Shown here one piece after another: positions 53,937 to 63,154 of a stretch of 64,000 nucleotides of DNA. The stretch spans positions 10,168,001-10,232,000 of the forward strand of contig OY969916.1 in assembly GCA_963704535.1 (NCBI GenBank), in the 5' to 3' direction. The notes beneath the pieces are model-generated. The model was not told the DNA's origin and searched no databases. It saw only the letters and a list, made by a program, of their open reading frames with translations. The position numbers and the translations under genes are program-made. Source of the stretch: G963704535 sp963704535 (GTDB lineage Bacteria; Chloroflexota; Chloroflexia; Chloroflexales; Roseiflexaceae). Numbering within the stretch: position 1 is the stretch's first letter; every line of letters starts with the position of its first letter.

Positions 53937-54689
53937 TTAGCGCGGCCCAGTGAAGGTAATACAATCAGTACCGTTGTAGAAGAAATCATTAATGTTAACA
54001 CACCACCGATAGGTATCCGTGCTATTATGAGCTGAGGGTGGCGGGGGCCAGGCTCGCCACGTAATGTTGAAACCAGAACAGCAGGGTTGCAGTTGGACCG
54101 TGCTACTTGATGGGATACTGGAATCATAGCCGTTGGCGGTATAATATTTACCGGTGGTTACATTCTTATACGTTGCGGACGCGCCAGTCCAACCAAAAGG
54201 AGTGTAATCAAAGCCGGTGCCCCACTTCGCATCAGAAGCCGTCCCGTTGTACTCCGTCGGGATGACAACACTGTACCCTCCGCCCTGCACCGACCGTATG
54301 AATGGATCAGTCACATCATTGATGTGAGAAACCTTGTTCGTTTTACTGCCATCAGCCCATATAATATGGCTATCTCGTACGGTTTCATTCGTCGTTGGTG
54401 GTCCCCATGGCCCTTTCGTGGCCTTGCCGTTGCTATCCGTGCAGACCCAGTTTGACCCCGTCTCGTGTACGTCATTGCGATAGAGATCGAGCGTGCCGCA
54501 CATGTTGGGTGGTGCGCCAGTGATAATATAAGAATAGGTGGTTTTCCGCGACGCACGCCCGCCATCGGTAAAGTGCCCTGTGCCACCACCGGCAGCATGC
54601 GTCTTCTGCGGCTGCCACGCGGCGGTACACAGCATAATCACAATCAGCACGAGCAGGTTGATGCTTCTGATTCTCTGGAAGCTGGGCAT
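53937..54689 (-). CDS. secreted protein of unknown function upstream of RiPP genes
   Basis: 250 aa. Signal peptide LLVLIVIMLCTAAW with cleavage probably after THAAG. The mature part is rich in Thr, Ser, Gly, Trp and Tyr with several Cys residues (PNMCGTLDLY, NWVCTD, LQPCCSGFN, YRWCVNIND, GTDCITF), suggesting disulfides and a beta fold. No recognised family. It lies 111 bases upstream of the precursor on the same strand. Could be an immunity or receptor protein, or unrelated. Confidence 0.7.
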   Translation of the reverse strand: MPSFQRIRSINLLVLIVIMLCTAAWQPQKTHAAGGGTGHFTDGGRASRKTTYSYIITGAPPNMCGTLDLYRNDVHETGSNWVCTDSNGKATKGPWGPPTTNETVRDSHIIWADGSKTNKVSHINDVTDPFIRSVQGGGYSVVIPTEYNGTASDAKWGTGFDYTPFGWTGASATYKNVTTGKYYTANGYDSSIPSSSTVQLQPCCSGFNITWRAWPPPPSAHNSTDTYRWCVNINDFFYNGTDCITFTGPR

Positions 54690-54846
54690 TGGATTTCCTC
54701 CTTCGTATAGTGTTCACGATAGACTGACTTCGGGTACCGGCAGTATGTGCAAGTGTGCGGTTTGGTGCATCGGAGCATAGCAGCCCAATCTTAAAACAAT
54801 CTCAATTATGTTGCCTGGAGTTTATATGAGTCTTAAAACTCATTTA

Positions 54847-54948
54847 AGAGACGATCTGAAAAGGTTGATTTGTCGCTCGTAGTTGGTGGTGGAAAAGAGG
54901 TTTTTGAGAGGCCAGCCCTCTCAAAAACCTCTTTTCAGGTGGTCTTTA
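54847..54948. repeat. R1-like long palindrome
   Basis: GAAAAGAGGTTTTTGAGAGG-CCAG-CCCTCTCAAAAACCTCTTTTC with partial outer arms AGACGATCTGAAAAG and CAGGTGGTCTT. Confidence 0.85.
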
Positions 54949-54981
54949 AGACGTACGACAGGCTGACCAAGATGTTTTCAT

Positions 54982-55157
54982 CACCCATGCACATGTATCA
55001 AGAACGGTTCGTCATTCGTCTAGTTATAGAGAGAGAATATCTCGATCCAGCTTATAGGGCACCGCTCGTCACCCATGCCCGTGTACCAAGAACGGTTCGC
55101 CTTTCGTTTAGTTATAGAGAGAGGATATCTCGCTCCAGCTTATTGAGCATCGCTCGT
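54982..55157. repeat. 88-bp tandem direct repeat (two copies)
   Basis: Two head-to-tail units beginning CACCCATGC, each with AAGAACGGTTCG, TTAGTTATAGAGAGA and ATATCTCG. They fill the space upstream of the large regulator gene. With the R1 element they account for 54690-55224, which has no gene. Confidence 0.85.
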
Positions 55158-55224
55158 CGCAGCAGCACTTACATAACCGGATAGAACGGTGCAGAAGCGT
55201 GCATGCGCGGAGGAGCCCACCCAT

Positions 55225-58200
55225 ATGTTCCCTGCTCCATCGTATATGCTGATTGTCAGCCCTGATCCCACGCTTGTGACGGCGCTGCGCCGCGCGCTGA
55301 CAACCAGTGGCTGGCGTGTAGTTGATGCCACCGATGGTCGTAAGGTACCTGCCCGCTGTGAGATCGACACCCCGGCCCTGGTCCTACTCGATCTGCACAG
55401 TCTCGGCGCGGATGGCGTGGAGCTGTGCCGCCAGATCCGCGAGCGCGTCCCGCCCCCCATCCTGGTGCTCGGCACGGCGTCGGATTGCCAGTTGCTCATG
55501 GCCGCGCTCGATGCCGGTGCCGATGACTGCCTGACCATCCCCTTTGATCCCGACGAGGTCGTCTTGCGCGTCCAGACCGTGCTCCGGCGCAGCCAGGCCC
55601 AGACCCAAGGCGCTAACATATGCCGCATTCGCTGCGATCACCTGGAGATCGATCCGCAGAGCCTGCAAGTCTGGCGTGCGGGGCGGGAGATCACGCTGCG
55701 GGCGAAAGAGCGGGCGCTGTTGGCGGTCTTCATCGCCCATCCAGGGCAGGTTCTCACCCATCAACTCTTACTCAAACGAGTCTGGGGCGATCAGTATGGC
55801 GCCGAGACTAATTACCTGCACATCCAGATCAATGCCCTGCGGCGCAAGCTGGAGGAGCACCCGGCCCGGCCGGTCTATCTCCTGACTGAGCGCGGCGTCG
55901 GCTATCGCTTCGTCTTGCCGCCCACTCCGCCCGCCGATGGCGCAGTACGCGACGTATCGGCGACAGCGCCGGCTCCTCCTATGCTGGCACCTCCGCCACC
56001 GCCCCGCGCGCCGACTGTGGACCCCCTGGTCGGGCGAACAACCGAACTGGCCGCATTGCAGGCCCGCCTGCGTGCCGACCACCTGGCAGTCATCACTGGG
56101 ATGACCGGGGTCGGCAAGACCTCATTGGCGGCTGCCCTGGCTCATGTGGTGGCCGATGCGCCGGATCAGATCTTCTGGCATCCCTTCCACGAGGGGCAAG
56201 GGATCGACGCGCTGATCTGGAGCCTGGCCGGTTTCCTGGCCCGGCATGGCCAGGATGCGGTCTGGCAGATGGTGCAACACGCCCATCAGAGCGGTATGTC
56301 GCCGCCGCCGTCGGAGGTACTCCTGACCTACCTGCTTCAATTGGTGGCCGGGCAGGACTATGTGCTCTGCTTCGATGATGTCCAGTCTGTGGACACAGAC
56401 CCGCCGCTGGTGGCCTTCGCCGAGCGGCTGCTGGCCATGGTGCGCGCGGGGGATGTGACGCTGATTCTCGCCAGTCAACGACTACCGGCCTGGGTGTCCC
56501 CCGATATGGCCACACCGCTGGAGGGGTTGACCGTGCAAGCCAGCATGCAGTTGCTCCAGCAGCACGAGGTGGTGGTGACGGAGGCGCTGCTCGCAGCGCT
56601 CCACGCCCAAACCGAGGGCAATCCGCAACTCCTACTGTTGGCCAGCACCGTCCTGCACGATACTCCAGACCCCACGAACCTGCTCCCCCACCTCCCGCAG
56701 ACTACCCCGATTGAGCACTTTTTGTTGACGAAGGTCGATACGTGCCTTACGAACATGGAGCGCTACCTGATGGGAGTGATTGCGGTGCTGATGGGGTTCC
56801 CGGCCACGCCGGATCTGATTGCGGTGGTCAGCGCGCAGCCCGACGTGCCACGGACTCTGCGATCCCTCAGCGCGCGCTCCTTATTGATTGTGAGCGGCGG
56901 TGCCCGCGATCGAGCGTATACCCAGCATACGTTGGTGCGAACGTTTTACGGCCAGCAGCTCGATCGGCACGAACGGCAACGCTTGCATCGCCGGGCCGCG
57001 CACTATTACGCCCAGGAGCAGCCCGATACCCTGCACGCTATGCGCCACTGGTTAGCGGCGGGTGATCCGGCGGCGGCGGTCCAGGGTGTGACTGACCATG
57101 TGCGGGCGATCATTAATCAGGGTCAGGCCCACGCACTCCAGCAGTTGCTGGCCGAGGTGCCGCCGGCTGCGCTCGACGGAGATGCGGCGGTCGCGCTGGC
57201 GCTGGCGCGGGCCGAGCTAGCAGCCTGGTTGGGGGCTACCGGCGAGGCGCAAGCCTACTACGAGGCTGCGTTGGCCCAGCTCGCCGGCATGGTGGCCACG
57301 CCCACAGTGCAGAGCCGTGGCGCCCGCGCGTGCCGGGGTATGGGCGAACTGCTGGAGCATGACGCGCCGCAGGTCGCGCTGGAGTGGCTCCAGCGGGGCT
57401 TGCGCGAGCTGGCCGGTAGCGCGCCGCAGGAGGAAGCGGCGCTCTACATCAAACTGAGCACGGTCTACATCACGCTGAGTGACTACCCGGCCGCCCGGAT
57501 CGCGGTTGAGCAAGGAATGGAGCGACTCCCGCCCACACCCAGCCCGCTGCGAATGCGCGCGCTGATCAGCCTGGGCGTGATTGCCTGCGCCATGGGCAAC
57601 ACGGTGCAGGGCAACACCTTCACGCTGCACGCCTTGGAGTTGAGCCAACACTTTCACGATTATTGGGCGATGATCCAGATCTGGCTGAACCTGGGGGTCG
57701 AGATCGAGATCGCCGGCGACTGGGAGGGCGCCGAGGCCCATTATCAGCAAGCGCTCCAGTTGGCGACGCGCCTGGGGAGTACGAAATATCAGGTTGCGTT
57801 GGCGTTCAACCTGGGCATTCTCAAGACCAACCAGGGCGACCTGGCAGCGGCAGAGGCGTATTTGCGGCAGGGTCTGGCGTTAGCCCAGGATAGCCAGGTG
57901 GCAGCATGGGCAGTAGCCGGGCAGGCCAGCCTGGCCGACCTCCATCTCCGGGCCGGGGCGCACGCTGCGGCGGCGCGCGTGCTGGAGGTGGTGGAGCCGC
58001 AGGCGCTGGCGGTCGGCGCGAGCGATCAGCTCCCGGAGATCGCCCGCACCTGGGCGCTGGTGCGGCTGGCCGAAGGCGACCTGGGCGCGGCTGAAGCGGC
58101 CGCCGCACGCGCCCTGGCGCTGGCGCAGGAGCAAGTGCAGGCGATCGGCAGCGGTGTGAGCCTGCGCGTGCTTGGGCAGGTGCGCGCGGCCCAAGGGCAG

Positions 58201-58443
58201 CTCCCTGCCGCGCTGGATGCCTTCGCGCAGAGCCTGGCCTACCTGACGGAGCGCGACCCGTACGAGGCCGCGCGTACCCGTGCCCAATGGGGGCAACTGC
58301 TGGCGATCGGGTGCGAACCGGCCGCCGGCGCCCAACTGCTGGCGGACGCCCGCGCCGCTTTTCTCCAACTGGGCGCTCAACGCGACCTGGCGGCGATCGA
58401 TACACTCTTGTGCGCCTCGGCGAACCACCCACTTTCCAAATGA
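55225..58443 (+). CDS. OmpR-like pseudo-receiver / winged-helix / STAND ATPase / TPR regulator
   Basis: 1072 aa from ATG 55225 (GGAGGAG upstream). Residues 5-125 form a receiver-like fold with a phosphoacceptor-type Asp56 but Ile105 at the conserved Lys (TIPFDPDE). Residues 140-235 are a trans_reg_C winged helix ending GVGYRFVLPP. A Pro-rich linker leads to a STAND NTPase with Walker A GMTGVGKT at 292-299 and LCFDDVQSVD as Walker B. From about 620 to the end are TPR units (ALAFNLGILKTNQGDLAAAE). It resembles SARP/MalT-like integrators that bind DNA after ligand-driven ATPase change. Targets unknown. Confidence 0.88.
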   Translation: MFPAPSYMLIVSPDPTLVTALRRALTTSGWRVVDATDGRKVPARCEIDTPALVLLDLHSLGADGVELCRQIRERVPPPILVLGTASDCQLLMAALDAGADDCLTIPFDPDEVVLRVQTVLRRSQAQTQGANICRIRCDHLEIDPQSLQVWRAGREITLRAKERALLAVFIAHPGQVLTHQLLLKRVWGDQYGAETNYLHIQINALRRKLEEHPARPVYLLTERGVGYRFVLPPTPPADGAVRDVSATAPAPPMLAPPPPPRAPTVDPLVGRTTELAALQARLRADHLAVITGMTGVGKTSLAAALAHVVADAPDQIFWHPFHEGQGIDALIWSLAGFLARHGQDAVWQMVQHAHQSGMSPPPSEVLLTYLLQLVAGQDYVLCFDDVQSVDTDPPLVAFAERLLAMVRAGDVTLILASQRLPAWVSPDMATPLEGLTVQASMQLLQQHEVVVTEALLAALHAQTEGNPQLLLLASTVLHDTPDPTNLLPHLPQTTPIEHFLLTKVDTCLTNMERYLMGVIAVLMGFPATPDLIAVVSAQPDVPRTLRSLSARSLLIVSGGARDRAYTQHTLVRTFYGQQLDRHERQRLHRRAAHYYAQEQPDTLHAMRHWLAAGDPAAAVQGVTDHVRAIINQGQAHALQQLLAEVPPAALDGDAAVALALARAELAAWLGATGEAQAYYEAALAQLAGMVATPTVQSRGARACRGMGELLEHDAPQVALEWLQRGLRELAGSAPQEEAALYIKLSTVYITLSDYPAARIAVEQGMERLPPTPSPLRMRALISLGVIACAMGNTVQGNTFTLHALELSQHFHDYWAMIQIWLNLGVEIEIAGDWEGAEAHYQQALQLATRLGSTKYQVALAFNLGILKTNQGDLAAAEAYLRQGLALAQDSQVAAWAVAGQASLADLHLRAGAHAAAARVLEVVEPQALAVGASDQLPEIARTWALVRLAEGDLGAAEAAAARALALAQEQVQAIGSGVSLRVLGQVRAAQGQLPAALDAFAQSLAYLTERDPYEAARTRAQWGQLLAIGCEPAAGAQLLADARAAFLQLGAQRDLAAIDTLLCASANHPLSK

Positions 58444-58449
58444 TTTGAG

Positions 58450-58620
58450 TGTGACCAAAGTTTGAGGGAAAGGGCTTGGGCGGCCCTCCTCAAAACGCCT
58501 CCCCTCGACCTGGTGGGCGGTGCGGCGGCGTCATGTTTAAGGCGCGGCGCCAACCCCCACCGGACTCGATCTTCATCAGACTATGAGCGGCACATGGACC
58601 TTTTCAGACAGTCTCTAAGG
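58450..58620. repeat. degenerate R1 elements
   Basis: GTTTGAGGG...GGGCGGCCCTCCTCAAAAC and a detached outer arm TTTCAGACAGTCTCTAAGG near 58602-58620. Between convergent genes; no coding sequence seen. Confidence 0.55.
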
Positions 58621-58635
58621 CATAAAACAGGCAAA

Positions 58636-58666
58636 CAAAAAGCAGCCTCCTTGAGAAGGAGGCTGC
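58636..58666 (-). terminator. rho-independent terminator of the zinc-ribbon gene
   Basis: On the minus strand GCAGCCTCCTT, loop CTC, AAGGAGGCTGC, then TTTTTGTTTG. An 11-bp perfect stem followed by U-rich tail, 25 bases after the zinc-ribbon stop. Confidence 0.93.
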
Positions 58667-58690
58667 CTTGTGTCCGTCGCGTTGTGGGTC

Positions 58691-59089
58691 TTACCAGCGG
58701 TTGCTGGAGCGGCCCGAAGACTGGCGCTGCTGCTGGAAGCAATCCGAGCAGTAGACCGGCTTATCGCCGCGCGGCACGAACGGCACCTGGGCCTCTTTGC
58801 CGCACGACGCGCAAGTCGCGCTGTGCATCTCGCGCTCGCCGCGGCTATACCCGCCGCCGCCACTGCCATAGCTGTCGCGGTCGTTATAACCGTCGCTGCT
58901 ATAGCTATCACGGCTGCTGTAGCCACCGCTTCGGCCACCGCCGCTGGCCTTGCGCTGTTGCCGGCACGAAGGGCAGCGCGTTGGCTCATTGGTAAAGCCC
59001 TTCTGCGCGTAGAACTCCTGCTCACCGGTCGTAAAAATGAAGTCCGTCCCGCAATCCCGACATGTGATCGTCTTGTCTGCGTAACTCAT
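58691..59089 (-). CDS. double CxxC zinc-ribbon protein
   Basis: 132 aa from ATG 59089, with AAGGAG ten bases upstream. Two zinc knuckle sites, CRDCGTDF with CPSCRQQ, then a Ser/Gly/Tyr-rich linker (SSRDSYSSDGYNDRDSYGSG) and CASCGKEAQV with CSDCFQQ. The linker resembles low-complexity RNA-binding segments. Such CxxC-x17-CxxC proteins are common and highly expressed in Chloroflexota; a nucleic-acid-binding role is probable but unproven. Has its own terminator. Confidence 0.88.
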   Translation of the reverse strand: MSYADKTITCRDCGTDFIFTTGEQEFYAQKGFTNEPTRCPSCRQQRKASGGGRSGGYSSRDSYSSDGYNDRDSYGSGGGGYSRGEREMHSATCASCGKEAQVPFVPRGDKPVYCSDCFQQQRQSSGRSSNRW

Positions 59090-59379
59090 CGTTCGCATGC
59101 TCCTTGTTAGGTAGAAATGTTCCGGTAGATACTCTGCACAATAACGGTCTTCGGCGTACTGATGATGTCAATGTGGGCCAGTATCGTCATTGGGCCGAGT
59201 ATCCCATTGTCCGTGAGCTTGGGAAACGATGAGCGAAAGAACACGCGCCTGGGAAACAGGAGGGGATCTGAGGCATCTCGTGGGAACCAAACTTTTTAGA
59301 CGATCGCTAGTATACCACAAGATAGACTACTACGCAATGGTCGCTTTCCGGTTCATCCTGCGGTTGGCCGGTGCCGTGG

Positions 59380-60120
59380 CTACGGGTAGGATGGGTCGTC
59401 GGTGGTTGTGGGCACAAAGCGGTAGCCGCGCCCTGGGACCGTCGCGATGTAGCGCGGGCGCCGCCAGCCGTTTTGCAACTTGATCCGCAGATTGCGGATG
59501 TGCCGGTCGACCACATTACTCTCGGCCATGTAGTCGACGCCCCACAGTTGATCGAGGATTTCATCACGGGTCAACAACCGCCCGGCGTTGGCCGCCAGGA
59601 GATAGAGCAGGCTTTGCTCGATCGCGGTCAGGTGCAGTTCCGTATCGTGTACCCGCACCGAGCGGTTCACGATGTCGATCTCCAGATCGCCGAGCCGCAG
59701 CACGGGGGTAAACAGCACGGCCTCGCGGTAGGTGCGCCGCAGAACAGCCAGGATGCGGGCGACCAGCTCTTCGGGCGAAAAGGGCACGGTGAGAATGTCA
59801 TCCATGCCGCGCTCAAAGGCGGCCAGTTTCGTTTTCATATCACCGCGCCGCGTCAGGGCGATGACCGGGATGCGGTCGGTGACTGGGGCGGTATAGCCGA
59901 GCTGGTCCAGGATTGCGCCATTCGTGATGTCCATGTCAATGACGGCAAGGTGGGGGCGCCAGGTCGCGATCAATGCAAGCGTTTCTTCCGCAGTGTGTGC
60001 GACGGACGTGAGGTAGATGGCGTGGTTGAGCGCCAGCGTGATGTACCTGGCAAGCACCGGCTGATCGACTACCAGCAGTACGCGGGCGCTGTTCCCAAGT
60101 TGGCGGGCATCGGCGCTCAT
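59380..60120 (-). CDS. OmpR-family response regulator with atypical receiver
   Basis: 246 aa; AGGAGG precedes ATG 60120. The N-terminal receiver keeps the Asp (HLAVIDMDITNG) but the conserved Lys is Val (TVPFSPEEL), as in the large regulator 4 kb away. The C-terminal winged helix is complete (HLTAIEQSLLYLLAANAGRL; NVVDRHIRNLRIKL; RGYRFV). No sensor kinase gene is adjacent. It may be phosphorylation-independent. Divergent from the SnoaL/Hsp20 genes, with 313 bases between. Confidence 0.88.
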   Translation of the reverse strand: MSADARQLGNSARVLLVVDQPVLARYITLALNHAIYLTSVAHTAEETLALIATWRPHLAVIDMDITNGAILDQLGYTAPVTDRIPVIALTRRGDMKTKLAAFERGMDDILTVPFSPEELVARILAVLRRTYREAVLFTPVLRLGDLEIDIVNRSVRVHDTELHLTAIEQSLLYLLAANAGRLLTRDEILDQLWGVDYMAESNVVDRHIRNLRIKLQNGWRRPRYIATVPGRGYRFVPTTTDDPSYP

Positions 60121-60433
60121 TCGTGTACATCCTCCTGGTTGGGGAAGAACGCGACCATCGGCGTCTAGTATACCGCATGTTCCGACGGGGGACACACCCG
60201 CACCCAACGCGTGAGCGGCGGCGATCACCCGACGCCGGCACTCGCATGGGTCGGCGTAGCGCGCGGTCCAGCGCCGGCAGTCCGGGCGAGATGACGGAAC
60301 TTCATGACACGGCGACGCCAATGTGTTAGGCTCTTGAGTGAGCGGTGGTGTCGGTAGGGCGTAAGCCGAGCGGCACGTGGTCTGCACATACTGCTGCGGC
60401 CTGGCATGGCGGGAGGCACCCGGTGGAGGAATA
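60121..60433. other. divergent intergenic region
   Basis: Space between the response regulator and the SnoaL gene, where both promoters must lie. A TATACC-like element near 60168 is the only -10-like word I can point to. No gene or clear repeat is seen. Confidence 0.5.
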
Positions 60434-60868
60434 ATGACAGAAGCGCACAATGCGATGGTGGTGCGTCGCGTCGTCGAAGCGATCTGGAATCAAGGCGACC
60501 TCGACGTGGCCGACGGGCTTTTCACCGCCAAGTACGTCAACCACGCGGGCCTGATCCCGGATTTCGTCTGCGGCCCCGAGGCGATGAAGGTCAGCGTCGC
60601 CCTCTATCGGACCGCGTTCCCCGACCTCCAGATCACCATCGATCAGCTTACTGCCAAACGGAACGCGGTTGTGCTCCGTTGGACTGCGCGCGGCCCGCCC
60701 CTGACGAGCAGCGTCAGCAGTGGAGCGCGGGGCACGCTGATGGGGATGATGGTCTGTCGTTTTGCCCATGGCCGGATCGCGGAGAGCTGGATGCATTGGG
60801 ACCAGCCCGGCGTGCTCGAACAGCTTGGACTCATAATGATCGGTAATTCGAGAAAGGAACACTTATGA
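60434..60868 (+). CDS. SnoaL-like ester cyclase / NTF2-fold protein
   Basis: 144 aa from ATG 60434, preceded by GGTGGAGGAATA. Cone-fold features: NAMVVRRVVEAIWNQGDLDV and ADGLFTAKYVNHAG near the start; FRTAFPDLQITI-like strand (YRTAFPDLQITIDQL) and GRIAESWMHWDQPGVLEQLG at the end. This is the polyketide cyclase SnoaL-like/ester cyclase group; catalytic role unknown in most members. Its stop overlaps the Hsp20 start (ATGA). Confidence 0.88.
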   Translation: MTEAHNAMVVRRVVEAIWNQGDLDVADGLFTAKYVNHAGLIPDFVCGPEAMKVSVALYRTAFPDLQITIDQLTAKRNAVVLRWTARGPPLTSSVSSGARGTLMGMMVCRFAHGRIAESWMHWDQPGVLEQLGLIMIGNSRKEHL

Positions 60869-61308
60869 CAAAGCAACCACAGCTCGCGAAGAGCGATGGC
60901 GAACACCCGGCGCCCGAACAGATGCAGCGCACCCGCGTTCCCGTCAAGGTCTATCGTTCCGACAATCGTCTGATGGTAGCCCTACTGATGCCCGGACTTC
61001 GACCGGAAGACATCACCGTCGTGGTCGATGAGGGCGGACATTTGATTGTCGCGGGTCGTCTGCGCGGGGTAGTGCTCAAAGGCATGCAGGAGGTGCTATA
61101 TAGCGAATGGGGCGATAGCGACTACCATCGCGAAGTCACACTTACGCTTGCTGTCGATGGCGAGCGCGCCAATGTGACCTACGACAATGGAGTGGTCGTG
61201 GTGGCGCTGCCGCTCTCTCCGGCGACCCGCCCCGCCCACCTGACACTGGAGCGGGTCGGGCGAGGCGTGGGACAACGTGTGGGTAGTACCGGGGTATCCT
61301 CTCCATAA
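60865..61308 (+). CDS. Hsp20 family small heat-shock protein, C-terminus altered by IS insertion
   Basis: 147 aa. The alpha-crystallin domain spans about 25-130 (VPVKVYRSDNRLMVALLMPG; HREVTLTLAVDGERANVTYD; NGVVVVALPLSP). Coupled by ATGA to the SnoaL gene. The final codons (VSSP, stop) come from the end of the IS inserted at 61294. Removing the IS and one target duplicate restores an open frame from Gly-Thr-Gly through 63047-63151, giving 35 more codons to a TAG at 63152. So the present protein has a replaced tail; sHsp tails often govern oligomer assembly. Confidence 0.88.
   Translation: MTKQPQLAKSDGEHPAPEQMQRTRVPVKVYRSDNRLMVALLMPGLRPEDITVVVDEGGHLIVAGRLRGVVLKGMQEVLYSEWGDSDYHREVTLTLAVDGERANVTYDNGVVVVALPLSPATRPAHLTLERVGRGVGQRVGSTGVSSP
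61286..61293. repeat. target-site duplication, left
   Basis: GTACCGGG; identical to 63039-63046. Eight-base duplication expected for IS66-type elements. Confidence 0.9.
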
Positions 61309-63038
61309 TCGCTGGGCGTGTAACGCTGGTGACGATCAGATCCAATGATGCGCCATCTTCGTACCATTATGTATGCAGATTCCCGATGTCAACCTGGATG
61401 CCATCACTGACCCAGCCACTAGGCAGGTGATCGGACAATTGCTCAACCTGATTGAGACGCTGGTCGCTGAAAATCAGGCCCTGCGCGCCGAGAACCAGCA
61501 ATTGCGAGATGAGAATGCCCGCTTGAAGGGTGGCTCAGGCAAACCGGATGTCAAACCGCCCACGTCCTCGACGCCAACACCCGATCATTCCTCCGAACGC
61601 GAGCGCCATACCCCCAAACCGCGCCGGAAAGGGCGCAAGCTGGACATCCTGGCGCCCACCCGCACCCAACGTTGTGTGGTTGACCCAGCCACCCTTCCGC
61701 CAGATGCCATCCGCCATGGTACGACTGAAGTCACCATCCAGGATCTCCTCCTGCAGCCCCAGATCATCCGCTTCGTGCGCGAGGTTTGGATGGTTCCGAG
61801 CACCGGACAGACAATCACCGCACCGCTGCCAGACGGCTACTCTGGCCAGTTTGGCCCGCATATCCAGGCATTGACCTTGACCCTCGGCCATGGTGCCAAT
61901 ATCAGTCAACCCAGCCTGCTGACCTTCTTCCAGGATGCCGGGATCGTCATCGGCGCCGGCACCATCGCGCGCTGGTTGCGCGACCACCGTGCGACTTGGA
62001 GTGCCGAAGCCCAAGCGATCCACCAGGCCGACCTCGCTAGTACCGAGTGGCAGGCCACCGACCAAACCAGCACCCGTGTCGATGGTCAGAACCAAACCTG
62101 CCATGTGCTGGGCAATCCCTTCTTCACGGTCTATCAGACCCGTCCAGGCGGCACGCGCCAGGATGTGTTGGCAGTGTTGTGGGGGCAAGACGTGGTCTTT
62201 CGTCTCAATGCAGACGCGCTGGCCTGGCTGGACAGCACCAGCCTCCGTCCCACCCTGGTGACCCAATTGTTTGCAGCACTGCCATGGGACAGCCAGATGA
62301 GCGCGATGGAGTTGACCTCCCTGCTTGACAGGGCGCGGCTGACCCTCGACCCCAGCAGCGCCGGCAGGTCTGGGACGCACTGGCGATTGCGACCTATCAG
62401 GCGCAAACGAGCGTGCCGATCGTGAGGCGCTTGTTGAGCGACGACGCGGCGGTATATCACCTGCTGACCGATGCGCATGGGCTGTGCTGGATTCACGATG
62501 GGCGCCATTACGCCAAACTGACCCCGGCGGTGCCGGTCCATCAGGCTCTACTGGCCGACTTCCGCAAGGACTACTGGATATTCTATCACCAGTTGGTGGC
62601 CTATCGGACGGCGCCAAGCGGAACGGAGTGCGACCGACTGCGGGCCGCCTTTGACGACCTCTTCAGGCGTCGCACCGGCTACCTGGCGCTGGATGAACGG
62701 ATCGCCAAGACTCTGGGCTAACCGCGAACTGTTGCTGTTAGTGCTTGACTATCCCGATCTGCCACTACACAATAACGACATGGAATTGGCAGCCAGACGA
62801 CGGGTGCGGAAACGCGATGTCAGTTTCGACCCGCAATCCGGTGCGGGAGCGCAGGCCTGGGACACCTTCCAAACGATCATTGCCACCGCCACCAAACTGG
62901 GCGTGCGGGTATATGCCTATTTCCTCGGTCGGCTCCTGGCGTCTGCCACCACCCCATCCTTAGCTGACAGTATCCGCGAACGGACGGCCACCGCTGCCAG
63001 TCCTCATCCAGCCTAACCAGGAATTATGGAGAGGATAC
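61294..63038 (+). mobile_element. IS66-like insertion sequence
   Basis: 1745 bp bounded by perfect 16-bp inverted ends (GTATCCTCTCCATAAT at 61294-61309 and its complement at 63023-63038) and a GTACCGGG target duplication. It carries one transposase, frameshifted. Intact ends and duplication point to recent insertion, here into the 3' end of the Hsp20 gene. Confidence 0.92.
61373..63016 (+). pseudogene. IS66-like transposase with two frameshifts
   Basis: Starts MQIPDVNLDAITDPATRQVI with a leucine-zipper segment (LIETLVAENQALRAENQQLR) typical of IS66 TnpC, a zinc-binding-like middle, and DDE regions with STEWQATDQTS. The frame breaks near 62350 (one C missing in a C run; continues QVWDALAIATYQAQ) and near 62712 (extra G; continues ANRELLLLVLDYPDLPLHNN, with DMELAARR giving the final Glu). 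About 545 codons in total if repaired, normal for the family. As written it is inactive, or needs frameshifting. Confidence 0.88.
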
Positions 63039-63046
63039 GTACCGGG
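63039..63046. repeat. target-site duplication, right
   Basis: GTACCGGG, matching the left copy. Confidence 0.9.
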
Positions 63047-63154
63047 CAGACATTCCGCCCAACGACGACCGCACAGCACCAGGCCGCGTTGCGCGCCCAC
63101 CGCACGAGCAGGGTGCCGGTAGAGGATGATGCCACCATTGGGTCGTCGACATAG
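63047..63154 (+). pseudogene. displaced 3' end of the Hsp20 gene
   Basis: 35 codons (QTFRPTTTAQHQAALRAHRT, then SRVPVEDDATIGSST) ending in TAG at 63152, in phase with Hsp20 once the IS is removed. Untranslated now. Confidence 0.65.

Noticed and set aside
60123..60329. 68-codon open frame in the divergent intergenic region
   Set aside because: Arg-rich composition, no ribosome site, overlaps promoter space.
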